The translations under genes and the position numbers were made by a program. Source: Achromobacter xylosoxidans (GTDB lineage Bacteria; Pseudomonadota; Gammaproteobacteria; Burkholderiales; Burkholderiaceae_B). From it: a stretch of 64,000 nucleotides of DNA. Shown here piece by piece: positions 55,562-64,000 of this stretch (position 1 is its first letter; every line of letters starts with the position of its first letter). The notes beneath the pieces are model-generated. The model worked only from the letters and a program-made list of their open reading frames with translations. It searched no databases and was not told the DNA's origin. The stretch covers positions 1-64,000 of the forward strand of contig NZ_MTLG01000065.1 of NCBI RefSeq assembly GCF_002192695.1. Reading direction: 5' to 3'.

Positions 55562-56029
55562 ATGAATCCGACCAAGGAAGAACGGCTCACCGGGGTGATC
55601 CTGACCTTGTTCCAGTTGAACGGCGCGCTGCTCGATTGGGGCGATGCCTTCGTCGCGCCCGATGCGCTGACCAGCGCCCGCTGGCAGATGCTGGGCGCCC
55701 TGGCGCTGGCGGGACAGCCTTTGAGCGCGCCGCGGGTCGCCGCCGCCATGGGCGTGACGCGCCAGGGCGCGCAGAAGCAGCTCAATCTGCTGGCCGAGGC
55801 GCAACTGGTGGAAGTCCGCCCCAATCCGCAGCACAAGCGCTCGCCGCTGTACCGGCTGACCGATGAGGGCCGGCGCGTCTATGGCGCCATCGACGCGCGC
55901 TGGAAGGAGCGCGCGCGCCAGTTGGCCGGCGGCTTCAGCGCGGCCGAACTGGAAACGGCGGGGAGGGTGCTGGCGGGACTGCTGGCCGCGCACGTCCCCG
56001 CGCAACCGGAGCAAGATCATGAAACATAG
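55562..56029 (+). CDS. MarR-family regulator
   Basis: 155 residues with a winged helix (LSAPRVAAAMGVTRQGAQKQLN near 58-80) and wing (NPQHKRSPLYRLTDEGR). GGAGG precedes the ATG at 55562. It overlaps the membrane-protein gene downstream by 11 bases. The palindrome in its promoter implies autorepression of this two-gene operon. Confidence 0.87.
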   Translation: MNPTKEERLTGVILTLFQLNGALLDWGDAFVAPDALTSARWQMLGALALAGQPLSAPRVAAAMGVTRQGAQKQLNLLAEAQLVEVRPNPQHKRSPLYRLTDEGRRVYGAIDARWKERARQLAGGFSAAELETAGRVLAGLLAAHVPAQPEQDHET

Positions 56030-56477
56030 AATCCATGCCGCCGCCGCGATGTTGACGCTGCTGTTTCTGGCAGCCTTCTGGATATCGACGGTTGTGTCCG
56101 AATTGTTCCTGACCGCGTCCGCGGTGGCGCAGGTCAAGCTTGCCATTGCCTATGCCCTGCTGGGTTTCGTGCCCGTCATGATGCTGACCGCCGCCAGCGG
56201 CTTCATGATGGGCGGCAAGGGCAGGCATCCGTTGCTATTGGCCAAGCGCAGGCGCATGCCCTTCATCGCGGCCAATGGACTGCTGATTCTCGTGCCTGCG
56301 GCGCAGTTCCTGGCGCTGCGCGCGCAGGCGGGGCAACTGGATGGCGTGTTCTACGGCGTGCAGGCGCTGGAGTTGGCGGCAGGCGCCGCCAACCTGACGC
56401 TGATCGGCTTGAACATCCGCGACGGCATCAGGCTGGGCCGCTTGCGGCGGCGCCCGCAGGCGCTGGGCCGGGCCTAG
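56019..56477 (+). CDS. Four-helix membrane protein, unknown
   Basis: 152 residues with about four membrane helices (near 8-28, 38-60, 80-98, 108-130) and a basic C-terminus. I do not recognise a named family. Its start lies inside the end of the MarR gene, so expression is tied to that regulator. Confidence 0.72.
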   Translation: MKHRIHAAAAMLTLLFLAAFWISTVVSELFLTASAVAQVKLAIAYALLGFVPVMMLTAASGFMMGGKGRHPLLLAKRRRMPFIAANGLLILVPAAQFLALRAQAGQLDGVFYGVQALELAAGAANLTLIGLNIRDGIRLGRLRRRPQALGRA

Positions 56478-56524
56478 CGTCCCGTCCCGCTGTGCGGGAC
56501 GGGAGACCAGCCAGCCCTGGCGCC

Positions 56525-57388
56525 TCAGTGCATCTTGCCGTAGCGTCCGGCGTTGAAGTCCTGGATGGCTTCGACGATTTCCGCCTGCGTGTTCATCACG
56601 AAGGGGCCGTAGCCGACCACCGGCTCGTCGATGGGCTCGCCGCTGAGCACCAGGAACACCGCGTCGTTGTTGGCTTCGACGGTGATGTCCTCGCCTTCCA
56701 GGGAGAACAGCGCCAGTTGCGCGTCGCGCGCCACGGTTTCGCCATTGACCAGCACCGTGCCGCGCAGCACCACCAGCATGCTGTTGCGGCCTTCGGCGAC
56801 GGGGAAGGTCGCCGACTTGCCGGCGGCCAGCCTCACGTCCCACACGTCCATCGGCGTGAAGGTGCGCGCCGGTCCCGAGTGGCCCGCGTAGTTGCCCGCG
56901 ATCACGCGCAGCGTGCCCGCGCCATCCGGCAGGTCCACCGCCGGGATGTCCGCGTCGAGGATGCCCTGGTAGCCGGCCGGCGCCATCTTGTCCTTGGCGG
57001 GCAGGTTGACCCAGAGCTGCACCATTTCCAGCTCGCCGCCCTTGCGGGTGAAGGCGTGGGAATGGAACTCCTCATGCAGGATGCCCGAGGCCGCCGTCAT
57101 CCATTGCACGTCGCCAGGACCGATGACGCCGCCGTTGCCGGTGGAATCGCGGTGCTCGACTTCGCCGCTGTAGACGATGGTCACGGTTTCAAAGCCGCGG
57201 TGCGGATGCTGCCCGACGCCGCGCGGATGCTCGGCCGGCTCGAACTGGGCCGGGCCGGCGTAATCCAGCAGCAGGAACGGGCTGGTGTTCTTGCCTTTGT
57301 CGTTGTAGGAGAACATGGAGCGCACCGGGAAGCCGTCGCCCACCCAGTGGGGACGGGGGCTGGCATGCAATCCGAGGATCTTCTTCAT
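56525..57388 (-). CDS. Pirin-family protein
   Basis: 287 residues of the bicupin pirin family. The N-terminal cupin holds the metal site: HPHRGFETVTIVYSGEVEHRD (near 62-82) and EEFHSH (near 105-110). The C-terminal pirin domain follows. Bacterial pirins can act as quercetin dioxygenases or as metal-dependent modulators; the role here is open. It is divergent from the glycosylase gene. Confidence 0.88.
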   Translation of the reverse strand: MKKILGLHASPRPHWVGDGFPVRSMFSYNDKGKNTSPFLLLDYAGPAQFEPAEHPRGVGQHPHRGFETVTIVYSGEVEHRDSTGNGGVIGPGDVQWMTAASGILHEEFHSHAFTRKGGELEMVQLWVNLPAKDKMAPAGYQGILDADIPAVDLPDGAGTLRVIAGNYAGHSGPARTFTPMDVWDVRLAAGKSATFPVAEGRNSMLVVLRGTVLVNGETVARDAQLALFSLEGEDITVEANNDAVFLVLSGEPIDEPVVGYGPFVMNTQAEIVEAIQDFNAGRYGKMH

Positions 57389-57544
57389 GGTCGTATTTCC
57401 TGTTGCGCGGCCCCAGCGGGGCCGTTCGTCATGCTTACTAAGATAAGGGCGCAACCCCTTCGGCGGTAGTCCCTGGCATTGATAAGCACTGTTCCATGCA
57501 TCGGACAGTGGGGGCGGAACCTGCGGCTGGCGTATCCTTTGGGG

Positions 57545-58087
57545 ATGGAACACGGCATGCGCACGGCCCAGGCGGGCGGCAACAACGATCAGGTCCAGGG
57601 CTTCGCCCCGGTGGCGGGGGCGGGCGCGCGCGTGCTGGTGCTGGGTTCGATGCCCGGGGTGGCGTCGCTGCGGCAGGGCCGTTATTACGCCCATCCGCGC
57701 AATGCCTTCTGGCCCATCGCGGCCAGCGTTTTCGGCTTCGCCCCCGGCCTGGACTACGCGCAGCGTTTGCAGGCCGTGCAGGCGGCCGGGGTAGCCTTGT
57801 GGGACGTCCTGCAAGCCTGCGAACGTCCCGGCAGCCTGGACGCCGACATTCGCGGCGACACCCTGGTGGCCAACGATTTCGCCGCATTCCTGGAACGCCA
57901 CCCGGCCATCGTCCGGGTCTGCTTCAATGGCGCCAAGGCCGCGGCGCTGTACCGCCGCCATGTGCTGCCGGGGCTGGCCGTGCCGTTGGAATACATGGAT
58001 TTGCCGTCGACCAGCCCGGCGCATGCGGCGGCGTCGTTTGAACGCAAGCTGGCGGCCTGGAGCCAGGCGCTCAAGATCGAAGATTGA
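57545..58087 (+). CDS. DNA-deoxyinosine glycosylase (UDG superfamily)
   Basis: 180 residues of the uracil-DNA-glycosylase superfamily. LVLGSMPGVASLRQGRYYAH near 32-50 is the active-site motif of family 6 (hypoxanthine) enzymes, PRNAFWPI follows, and LPSTSPAHA near the C-terminus inserts into DNA. It removes deaminated adenine (hypoxanthine), a lesion increased by nitrite and NO. The start could also be the Met at 57557; neither has a strong ribosome site. Confidence 0.83.
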   Translation: MEHGMRTAQAGGNNDQVQGFAPVAGAGARVLVLGSMPGVASLRQGRYYAHPRNAFWPIAASVFGFAPGLDYAQRLQAVQAAGVALWDVLQACERPGSLDADIRGDTLVANDFAAFLERHPAIVRVCFNGAKAAALYRRHVLPGLAVPLEYMDLPSTSPAHAAASFERKLAAWSQALKIED

Positions 58088-58158
58088 CGGTTCCTGAGCC
58101 TAGTCAGGGACGGGACGCGCATATTACGTCCCCGGTTTTTCTCTTATCCGTCCCCGGT

Positions 58159-58172
58159 TTGATTCTTATCAA
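58159..58172. promoter_or_regulatory. FNR box upstream of the ttr operon
   Basis: TTGATTCTTATCAA, a perfect TTGAT-N4-ATCAA. If it sits at -41.5, transcription starts near 58207 with a -10-like GATAAG around 58193-58198, 30 bases before the ttrB start. Confidence 0.85.
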
Positions 58173-58197
58173 GCCTCTATATAACTCCAAGTGATAA

Positions 58198-58221
58198 GTT
58201 AATTCCCGTAACAGAATTAAC
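58198..58221. promoter_or_regulatory. Second dyad at the ttr transcription start
   Basis: GTTAATTC-N8-GAATTAAC, perfect 8-base arms, downstream of the FNR box and over the predicted start site. It may be an operator for a second regulator or a leader hairpin. Confidence 0.5.
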
Positions 58222-58236
58222 GCTTGGAGAAGCACT

Positions 58237-59007
58237 ATGAGTACCCCCGCCAGCCCCCCGGAACCGCCGCTACCGGGTAAACGAGGCTTCTTGAAGGGCT
58301 TATTGGGGTTGGGGGCCGCGGCCACCGTCATACCCATCCGCGCCGAGGCCGCCGGCATGAACAGCCAGCCGCCGCGCCGCCCCGGCATGGCGGGCAAGCG
58401 CTACGGCATGGTCGTGGACATGCGCAAGTGCATCGGCTGCCAGTCCTGTACGGTCAGCTGTTCCATGGAGAACCTGCCTCCCATCGGGCAGTTCCGCACC
58501 ACCGTCCTGCAATACGAAGTCCTGCCTGACGCCGGCGGCCCCGCCGCCATGGTGATGCTGCCGCGCCTGTGCAACCACTGCGACAACCCGCCTTGCGTGC
58601 CGGTCTGTCCGGTGCAGGCCACCTTCCAGCGCGAAGACGGCATCGTGCTGGTCGACAACGAGCGCTGCGTGGGCTGCGCCTATTGCGTGCAGGCCTGTCC
58701 CTACGACGCCCGCTTCATCAACCACGAAACGCAGACCGCCGACAAATGCACCTTCTGCGAGCACCGCCTGGAAGCGGGGCTGTTGCCGGCCTGCGTGGAA
58801 AGCTGCGTGGGCGGCGCGCGCGTCATCGGCGACATGAACGATCCCGACAGCGCCATTTCCAAGCTGCTGGTCGAGCACAAGCAAGACATCAAGGTGCTCA
58901 AGCCCGAAATGAAGACCGATCCCCACGTCTATTACATCGGCCTGCCCGATGCGTTCGTCCATCAGGTCGACGGCCAGGCCGGCGTGCGGCTGGCTGGCGG
59001 CCATTGA
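58237..59007 (+). CDS. ttrB: Tetrathionate reductase iron-sulfur subunit (TtrB-like)
   Basis: 256 residues carrying four [4Fe-4S] clusters of the DmsB/TtrB class. Motifs: CIGCQSCTVSC near 67, CNHCDNPPCVPVCP near 112, CVGCAYCVQACPY near 145, and CTFCEHR near 172 with a final CVESC. An N-terminal basic and hydrophobic stretch (KRGFLKGLLGLGAAATVIP) suggests export or anchoring; it lacks a full twin-arginine. It transfers electrons from TtrC to TtrA. GGAG lies upstream of the ATG. Confidence 0.88.
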   Translation: MSTPASPPEPPLPGKRGFLKGLLGLGAAATVIPIRAEAAGMNSQPPRRPGMAGKRYGMVVDMRKCIGCQSCTVSCSMENLPPIGQFRTTVLQYEVLPDAGGPAAMVMLPRLCNHCDNPPCVPVCPVQATFQREDGIVLVDNERCVGCAYCVQACPYDARFINHETQTADKCTFCEHRLEAGLLPACVESCVGGARVIGDMNDPDSAISKLLVEHKQDIKVLKPEMKTDPHVYYIGLPDAFVHQVDGQAGVRLAGGH

Positions 59008-59026
59008 GCCATCGAAGGGGATGACC

Positions 59027-60061
59027 ATGCAGATCTCTGAATTGTTGACGCCGGTCTACGACGCCGCCTGGCTGCCGTGGGCCGTGCAGTACTTCTTCCT
59101 CATCGGCATCAGCGCCACCACCGCGCTGACCGCCGCCTTCGCGGCTTTCGGCGGCGCCGGCTCGTCCGCGCGCCGCCTGCTGCCCGCCGCCGTGACGGTG
59201 CTGCTGGTCAGCGCCATCGCCGCGCCCGTGTCGCTGTTGGCGGACCTGCACCAGCCGGGCCGCTTCTGGCATTTCTACGCGCATCTCACGCCCTGGTCGT
59301 GGATGTGGCTGGGCGCCTTGCTGCTGCCGGTGTTCGTGACCCTGGCGCTGCTGTTCTGCGCCGCCTGGTGGTGGGGCCGCATCGGCTGGGTGCGCGCGCT
59401 GGGCATGGCGCTGGCGGTGTCGGCGCTGTCCATCCTGGTCTATACCGGCGCCGAAGTGATGGTGATGCGTTCGCGGCCGCTGTGGCACACGGTGTTCCTG
59501 CCGGTGAACTTCGCGCTGACCGCCTGGCTGGGCGCGCTCGGGGCCATGTTCCTGGTGGGCCGCTGGCTGCGCGGCGGCACGCGGGCCATGCCGGTGGAGC
59601 TCTTGCGCAGCTTGAGCCTGACGGCGGTGGTGATGATGGCGCTGGGCGCCGGCGCCTGGATGCTGCTGGGCATGCTGGGCATGGATCCCTCGTTCGACGC
59701 GGCGCTGCGCCTGTTCGCGGAGTTTCCGATCTGGCGCGTCAGCCTGGCGGGCGCGGTGGCGACTGGATTCTGCATGATCGCGCTGCTGCAGCGTCCGGCG
59801 CGCACGCTGGCCGCACCGCTGCCCTCGGCCGTGCTGGCCCTGACCATGTTGGCTGCGGCGTGGATCTTCCGCTGGGTGGTCTTCATGAGCGTGCAAGGCG
59901 TGCCGAAGTACGGCGCCGGCCTCTACCTGTACGAGATGCCCTGGGGCAGCGACGGGCTGCTCGGCATGGTGGGCGTGCTGGGCCTGTGCGTGGCGCTGAT
60001 CGCCGCCGTGACGTATGCCCTGGAGCTGTTCCCGGCGCGCACGCGGGGCCTGGCGGCCTGA
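59027..60061 (+). CDS. ttrC: NrfD/TtrC-like membrane quinol dehydrogenase subunit
   Basis: 344 residues with about nine to ten membrane helices of the NrfD/PsrC fold. It oxidises quinol and delivers electrons to TtrB. DLHQPGRFWHFYAHLTPWSWMW near 70-90 is a typical quinol-site segment. The start at 59027 is preferred because AAGGGG lies 6 bases upstream; an in-frame ATG at 59021 is too close to it. The next gene begins 51 bases further. Confidence 0.87.
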   Translation: MQISELLTPVYDAAWLPWAVQYFFLIGISATTALTAAFAAFGGAGSSARRLLPAAVTVLLVSAIAAPVSLLADLHQPGRFWHFYAHLTPWSWMWLGALLLPVFVTLALLFCAAWWWGRIGWVRALGMALAVSALSILVYTGAEVMVMRSRPLWHTVFLPVNFALTAWLGALGAMFLVGRWLRGGTRAMPVELLRSLSLTAVVMMALGAGAWMLLGMLGMDPSFDAALRLFAEFPIWRVSLAGAVATGFCMIALLQRPARTLAAPLPSAVLALTMLAAAWIFRWVVFMSVQGVPKYGAGLYLYEMPWGSDGLLGMVGVLGLCVALIAAVTYALELFPARTRGLAA

Positions 60062-60111
60062 GCGCCGCCGCCTGGGCCTGTGTGTACAGGCCCTAGACGA
60101 AAGAACATGGA

Positions 60112-63100
60112 ATGAAAGCAATGGACAAGCAACACGAAGACGACAAGCGCGGCGCCCCGCCGGACGAGGCCGCCGACCAGCCGCGCGACGAGGCGCGGCG
60201 CAAGCTGATGGTGCGCGGCGGCGTGGTCGCCGGCGGCATGGCGGCGTTCGCGGCCGGCTACGGCGAAACCGTGGTCCGGGCCGTGAAGGGCCTGGCGCAA
60301 GGCACGGCGGGCGTGCCCACGGCGCATGCCGTGCGCGGCAACTCGCTGACGCCGGAATTCCGCATCGATCCCTTGACCGGCGTGCTCAGCGCTCAGCCGG
60401 GCCAGACGGTCAGCCCCTCCAGCTGCCTGGGCTGCTGGACCCAGTGCGGCGTGCGCCTGCGCGTGGACACGAAGGAAAACCGCATCCTGCGCGTGGCCGG
60501 CAACCCCTACCACCCGCTGGCCACGACCCGGCCGGCCGCCATGGAGGCGCCGGTGCGCGAGGTCTATGCGCAATTGGGCGGCGACAACGGCCTGGAAGGA
60601 CGCGCCACGTCCTGTGCGCGCGGCTCGGCCATGCTGGAACAGATGAACAGCCCGTTCCGCGTGTTGCAGCCGCTCAAGCGCGTGGGCAAGCGCGGCGAGG
60701 GCAAGTGGCAGACCATCTCGTTCGAACAGCTGGTGCAGGAGGTCTGCGAAGGCGGCGACCTGTTCGGCGAAGGCCAGGTGGATGGGCTGCGCGCCATCTT
60801 CGACCGCGAAACGCCGCTGGACCCGCAGAACCCCGAGTACGGCGCCAAGGTCAACCAGTTCCTGTTCACTGACGCGTCCAACGAAGGGCGCACGCCGCTG
60901 ATCCAGCGCTTTGCCGGGCAATCGTTCGGCACGGTCAACTTCAGCAACCACGGTTCCTATTGCGGCCAGAGCTTCCGCGTGGGCGCAGGCGCCGCGCTGG
61001 GCGACCTGAAAGGCATGCCGCATGGCAAGCCGGACTGGGACAACGCGCGCTTTGGCCTGTTCATCGGCGCAGCGCCGGCGCAAGCCGGCAACCCGTTCCA
61101 GCGCCAGGCCCGTCAACTGGCCGAGGCCCGTGTGCGGCCGCAAGAGACCGGCTTCACGTATGTGGTCGTGTCGCCCATGCTGCCGGCCTCGTCCAGCCTG
61201 TCGGCCGGATCGGGCAATGAATGGGTGCCGGTCAATCCGGCCGGCGACCTGGGCCTGGCCATGGGCCTGATCCGCTGGATCCTGGACCACGAACGCTACG
61301 ATGCCCGCGCGCTGGCGCAGCCCGGCCCGGAGGCGATGAAGTCCGCGGGCGAGGCTGCCTGGACCAACGCCACCCATCTGGTGGTGGCCGAGCCCGGCCA
61401 TCCGCGCTTGGGCAGCTTCCTGCGCGGCGCCGACCTGGGCTGGGCGCGCCCGGCCGATGCCGGCGAGAAGTGGGAAGATGTGTACGTCGTGCGCCTGGAA
61501 GACGGCACGCTGGCGCCGCACACCACGGCCGCGCCCGCCACGCTGTTCGTGGACGACACGGTGGCCGCGCCCGGCATGGACGGTGCGCCGGAAGCGCTGC
61601 GCGTGCGCAGTTCGCTGTCGCTGCTGCGCGAGGAAGCGCGCCGCAAGACGCTGGACGAATACGCGGAACTGAGCGGCGTGCCCGCCGCCAAGATCGCGTC
61701 GCTGGCCGAGCGCTTCACCAGCTACGGCAAGCGCGCCGTGGCCGACGCGCATGGCGGCACCATGAGCGGCTCGGGCTTCTATACGGCCTATGCCATCGCC
61801 ATGCTGAACACGCTGGTGGGCAACCTCAACGTCGAGGGCGGCCTGGTGCTGGATGCCGGTCCGTTCCCGCCCTACGGGCAAGGGCCGCGCTACAACATCG
61901 CGGGCTTTGCCAACCGCGCCACGCCCAAGGGCGTGGGCCTGTCGCGCAACCGCTTTCCGTACGAGAAGTCCAGCGAGTTCAAGCGCAAGAAAGCCGCCGG
62001 TCAGCCGGCCTATCCGGCCGCCGCACCCTGGTATCCGGCCACCGGTGGGCTCAGCTCGGAAATGCTGGCGTCCGCGCTGGCGGGCTATCCCTACCATGCC
62101 AAGGTCTGGTTCAACCACATGAGCAACCCGATCTACGGCATCGCCGGCTTGAAGAGCGTCATCATCGACAAGATGAAGGATCCGCGCCTCCTGCCGCTGT
62201 CGGTATCGATCAACCCCTTCATCAACGAGACCAACGCGCTGGCCGACTACATCGTGCCGGACACGGTGACCTACGAAAGCTGGGGCGTCTCGGCGCCCTG
62301 GGCGGACGTGGTCGCCAAGGCGTCCACCGTGCGCTGGCCGGCCGTGCAGCCGCGCGTGGCGCGAACCGCCACGGACGAGCCGGTCTGCCTGGAAACCTTC
62401 CTGATCGCTTGCGCCAAGCGGCTGGGCATGCCGGGCTTCGGCGCGGGCGCCATCACGGACAAGGACGGCGCCAAGTACGCGCTGGACACGCCGGAGGACT
62501 TCTTCCTGCGCGGCATGGCCAACATCGCCTTCGCGGCCGGCAAGCCCGTGCCGGAGGCCAGCGACGACGACATGGTGCTCACCGGCGTGGACCGCTACGG
62601 CGCGCTGTTGCAGCAGAAACTCAAGCCGGGCGAATGGCGCCAGGTCGCCATGGTGATGAGCCGTGGCGGGCGCTTCGACAAGATGCAGGACGCCTGGGTG
62701 GAAGGCGGCGGGAGGCGCCAGACGCGCGCCGCCTATGCCAAGCCGCTGCAGGTCTGGAGCGAGGAACTGGCGGGCTTTCGCCATTCCATGACGGGCGAGC
62801 GCTACAGCGGCTGTCCGACCTGGTACCCGACGCGGCTGGCCGACGGCAGCGACATGCGGGCGCAATACACGCGGCAGGACTGGCCCTTCCTGCTCAGCTC
62901 ATTCAAGTCGAACCTGATGAGCTCCATGTCCATCGGTGTGAACCGTTTGCGCCAGGTGCATCCGCACAACCCCGTGTCGATCAACCGCCAGGACGGCGAG
63001 CGCCTGGGCATCCGCAACGGCGACGCGGTGCGCATCGTGACGCCGGGTGGCGCGGTGACCGGGTTGGCGCTGCTGCGCGACGGCATCCAGCCGGGCGCGG

Positions 63101-63321
63101 TGGGCATCGAGCACGGCTACGGCCATACCGAGCTGGGCGCGCGCGCCCACGCGGTGGATGGCAAGCCCATGCCGCACGACCCGGCGCTGGCCGCGGGCGT
63201 GAACCTGAACGACCTGGGGTTCGGCGACGCCACGCGCGGCGAGCATGCCAACGTCTGGATCGATTGGGTGTCCGGCGCGGCGGTGCGCCAGGGGCTGCCG
63301 GCGCGGATCGAGCGGGTTTGA
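60112..63321 (+). CDS. ttrA: Tetrathionate reductase catalytic subunit (TtrA-like)
   Basis: 1069-residue molybdopterin oxidoreductase of the DMSO-reductase family, probably periplasmic. A twin-arginine signal is in EARRKLMVRGG near 28-38. The N-terminal [4Fe-4S] ligands are C105, C108, C112 and C168, and C284 in SNHGSYCGQ is the probable Mo ligand. Length and the ttrB-ttrC-ttrA order match tetrathionate reductase of Salmonella; related enzymes reduce other sulfur or arsenic oxyanions, so the substrate is likely but not proven. No TtrS/TtrR sensor genes lie in the window. Confidence 0.88.
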   Translation: MKAMDKQHEDDKRGAPPDEAADQPRDEARRKLMVRGGVVAGGMAAFAAGYGETVVRAVKGLAQGTAGVPTAHAVRGNSLTPEFRIDPLTGVLSAQPGQTVSPSSCLGCWTQCGVRLRVDTKENRILRVAGNPYHPLATTRPAAMEAPVREVYAQLGGDNGLEGRATSCARGSAMLEQMNSPFRVLQPLKRVGKRGEGKWQTISFEQLVQEVCEGGDLFGEGQVDGLRAIFDRETPLDPQNPEYGAKVNQFLFTDASNEGRTPLIQRFAGQSFGTVNFSNHGSYCGQSFRVGAGAALGDLKGMPHGKPDWDNARFGLFIGAAPAQAGNPFQRQARQLAEARVRPQETGFTYVVVSPMLPASSSLSAGSGNEWVPVNPAGDLGLAMGLIRWILDHERYDARALAQPGPEAMKSAGEAAWTNATHLVVAEPGHPRLGSFLRGADLGWARPADAGEKWEDVYVVRLEDGTLAPHTTAAPATLFVDDTVAAPGMDGAPEALRVRSSLSLLREEARRKTLDEYAELSGVPAAKIASLAERFTSYGKRAVADAHGGTMSGSGFYTAYAIAMLNTLVGNLNVEGGLVLDAGPFPPYGQGPRYNIAGFANRATPKGVGLSRNRFPYEKSSEFKRKKAAGQPAYPAAAPWYPATGGLSSEMLASALAGYPYHAKVWFNHMSNPIYGIAGLKSVIIDKMKDPRLLPLSVSINPFINETNALADYIVPDTVTYESWGVSAPWADVVAKASTVRWPAVQPRVARTATDEPVCLETFLIACAKRLGMPGFGAGAITDKDGAKYALDTPEDFFLRGMANIAFAAGKPVPEASDDDMVLTGVDRYGALLQQKLKPGEWRQVAMVMSRGGRFDKMQDAWVEGGGRRQTRAAYAKPLQVWSEELAGFRHSMTGERYSGCPTWYPTRLADGSDMRAQYTRQDWPFLLSSFKSNLMSSMSIGVNRLRQVHPHNPVSINRQDGERLGIRNGDAVRIVTPGGAVTGLALLRDGIQPGAVGIEHGYGHTELGARAHAVDGKPMPHDPALAAGVNLNDLGFGDATRGEHANVWIDWVSGAAVRQGLPARIERV

Positions 63322-63344
63322 ACGCGGGGCCGGTACCTTGCGCC

Positions 63345-64000
63345 TCAGGGCACGACGGTATCGGCCACCAGCTCCAGTCCGTCGGCGTGGATGCCGATGC
63401 CGGGCAGCGCGCCGCCCAGGTCGCCTGGCCGGGCGGCCGCCGTGCCGGACTTGCTGACGCGGATTTCCACCCGCACTTTGCTGGCGCGCGACAAGGTCGC
63501 GTCCGGCGACATGGCGCTGCTGTCGTCCAGCACGAAATCCCGCGGCAGGTCGGAGACCTGCATGCGCAGGATGGCCAGCGGCATGCGCGAACCTTCCTCG
63601 GGACGCGCCAGGATGAACACGGTATCGGAGGGCTGGACCCGGCCGCGCAGCGCATCGGCGATGCTGGCGCGTCCGCTGATGCGGGCGGCGGAAGCGGCGG
63701 CCGCGGGCGCCGCGCCAGTGGCGGGGGGCGAGGATGCCGCAGAGGGCGCCGCTGCGGGGGGCGCGGGCGTGGCCGCCATGTTGCGCGCCTGCGCGATGTT
63801 GGACTGGATCTGCCGCGCGGCTTCCGAGTCCGGCGGCAACAGGGCTTGCAGGCGCTCCCAATGCGCCAGCGCCTCCGCCGCGTCGCCGCGGCGCAAGGCC
63901 ATCATGCCGGCCAGGGCCAGGGCCTTGGGCTGGTCCGGCTGCGCGGCCAGGGCCTGCGCCACCGCCGCGATGGAGGCGGCGTCGGGCGTGCCCTGGTTGG
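63345..64000 (-). CDS. ccmI: Cytochrome c biogenesis protein CcmI, C-terminal part (cut by window)
   Basis: At least 218 residues; the frame stays open to the window edge. A TPR segment (about the first 70 visible residues) is followed by a low-complexity Ala/Pro linker and a C-terminal domain ending HADGLELVADTVVP, typical of CcmI/CycH, which presents apocytochrome c for heme attachment. It is convergent with ttrA, 23 bases apart. It is relevant to the cytochrome c beside nirK. Confidence 0.82.
   Translation of the reverse strand, partial: NQGTPDAASIAAVAQALAAQPDQPKALALAGMMALRRGDAAEALAHWERLQALLPPDSEAARQIQSNIAQARNMAATPAPPAAAPSAASSPPATGAAPAAAASAARISGRASIADALRGRVQPSDTVFILARPEEGSRMPLAILRMQVSDLPRDFVLDDSSAMSPDATLSRASKVRVEIRVSKSGTAAARPGDLGGALPGIGIHADGLELVADTVVP

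Noticed and set aside
59923-62865. A 980-codon open frame antisense to ttrA/ttrC
   Set aside because: Arises from GC-rich third positions on the opposite strand; its sequence is low-complexity and unlike any family, while ttrA is unmistakable.

Overview
The window is GC-rich bacterial chromosome with tightly packed genes, and it looks like Achromobacter or a close Alcaligenaceae relative. The NirK protein matches, as I remember it, the blue nitrite reductase of Achromobacter xylosoxidans almost residue for residue. The abundance of GntR, LysR and Bug-type binding-protein genes also fits that family. About 58 protein genes are supported. I see no tRNA, rRNA, CRISPR array, insertion sequence, phage or plasmid gene.

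Layout. 1-821 is a gene-free island of structured repeats. 909-5244 holds an acyl-CoA ligase/dehydrogenase pair with a divergent Crp-type regulator. 5255-6414 is a racemase/MarR pair. 6655-12430 is a compact denitrification locus: quinol NO reductase, NirV-like lipoprotein, Dnr/NnrR-type regulator, NirK and a small cytochrome c. 12588-15251 is an orphan pyruvate-dehydrogenase-type E1. 15259-19314 holds two LysE exporters, glutathione reductase, a DUF72 protein and a small membrane protein. 19382-20225 is a second copy of the structured repeat island. 20272-28672 is mixed accessory metabolism: MocR, GNAT, two EamA exporters, a thioredoxin-like protein, an M20 amidohydrolase, an MFS pump and LysR. 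28669-32948 is a fatty-acyl-CoA cluster. 33094-34950 is pckG.

35744-43538 is a GntR-linked uptake and hydrolysis module: a Liv-type ABC transporter, an amidase and a ureidoglycolate-lyase-like protein, with near-identical GntR-type operators at its two promoters. 43545-52410 is a LysR-centred catabolic locus. One arm has a dehydrogenase, a Bug-type binding protein and a DUF1185 protein. The other has an SDR, a styrene-monooxygenase-like pair, a phytoene-desaturase-like flavoprotein and a SphA-like outer-membrane protein. 52503-58087 holds small secreted proteins, an AraC gene broken by an in-frame stop, a MarR/membrane pair with a long palindromic operator, pirin and a glycosylase. 58237-63321 is a tetrathionate-reductase-type operon (ttrBCA order) behind a perfect FNR box, and the window ends inside ccmI.

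The most unusual feature is the pair of repeat islands. They share several hairpin types. Where the copies differ in sequence, the stems usually keep complementarity by paired changes, as in a structured RNA or a hairpin-maintained DNA element. The two respiratory loci (nir/nor and ttr) and ccmI together point to a facultative, anaerobically respiring lifestyle.
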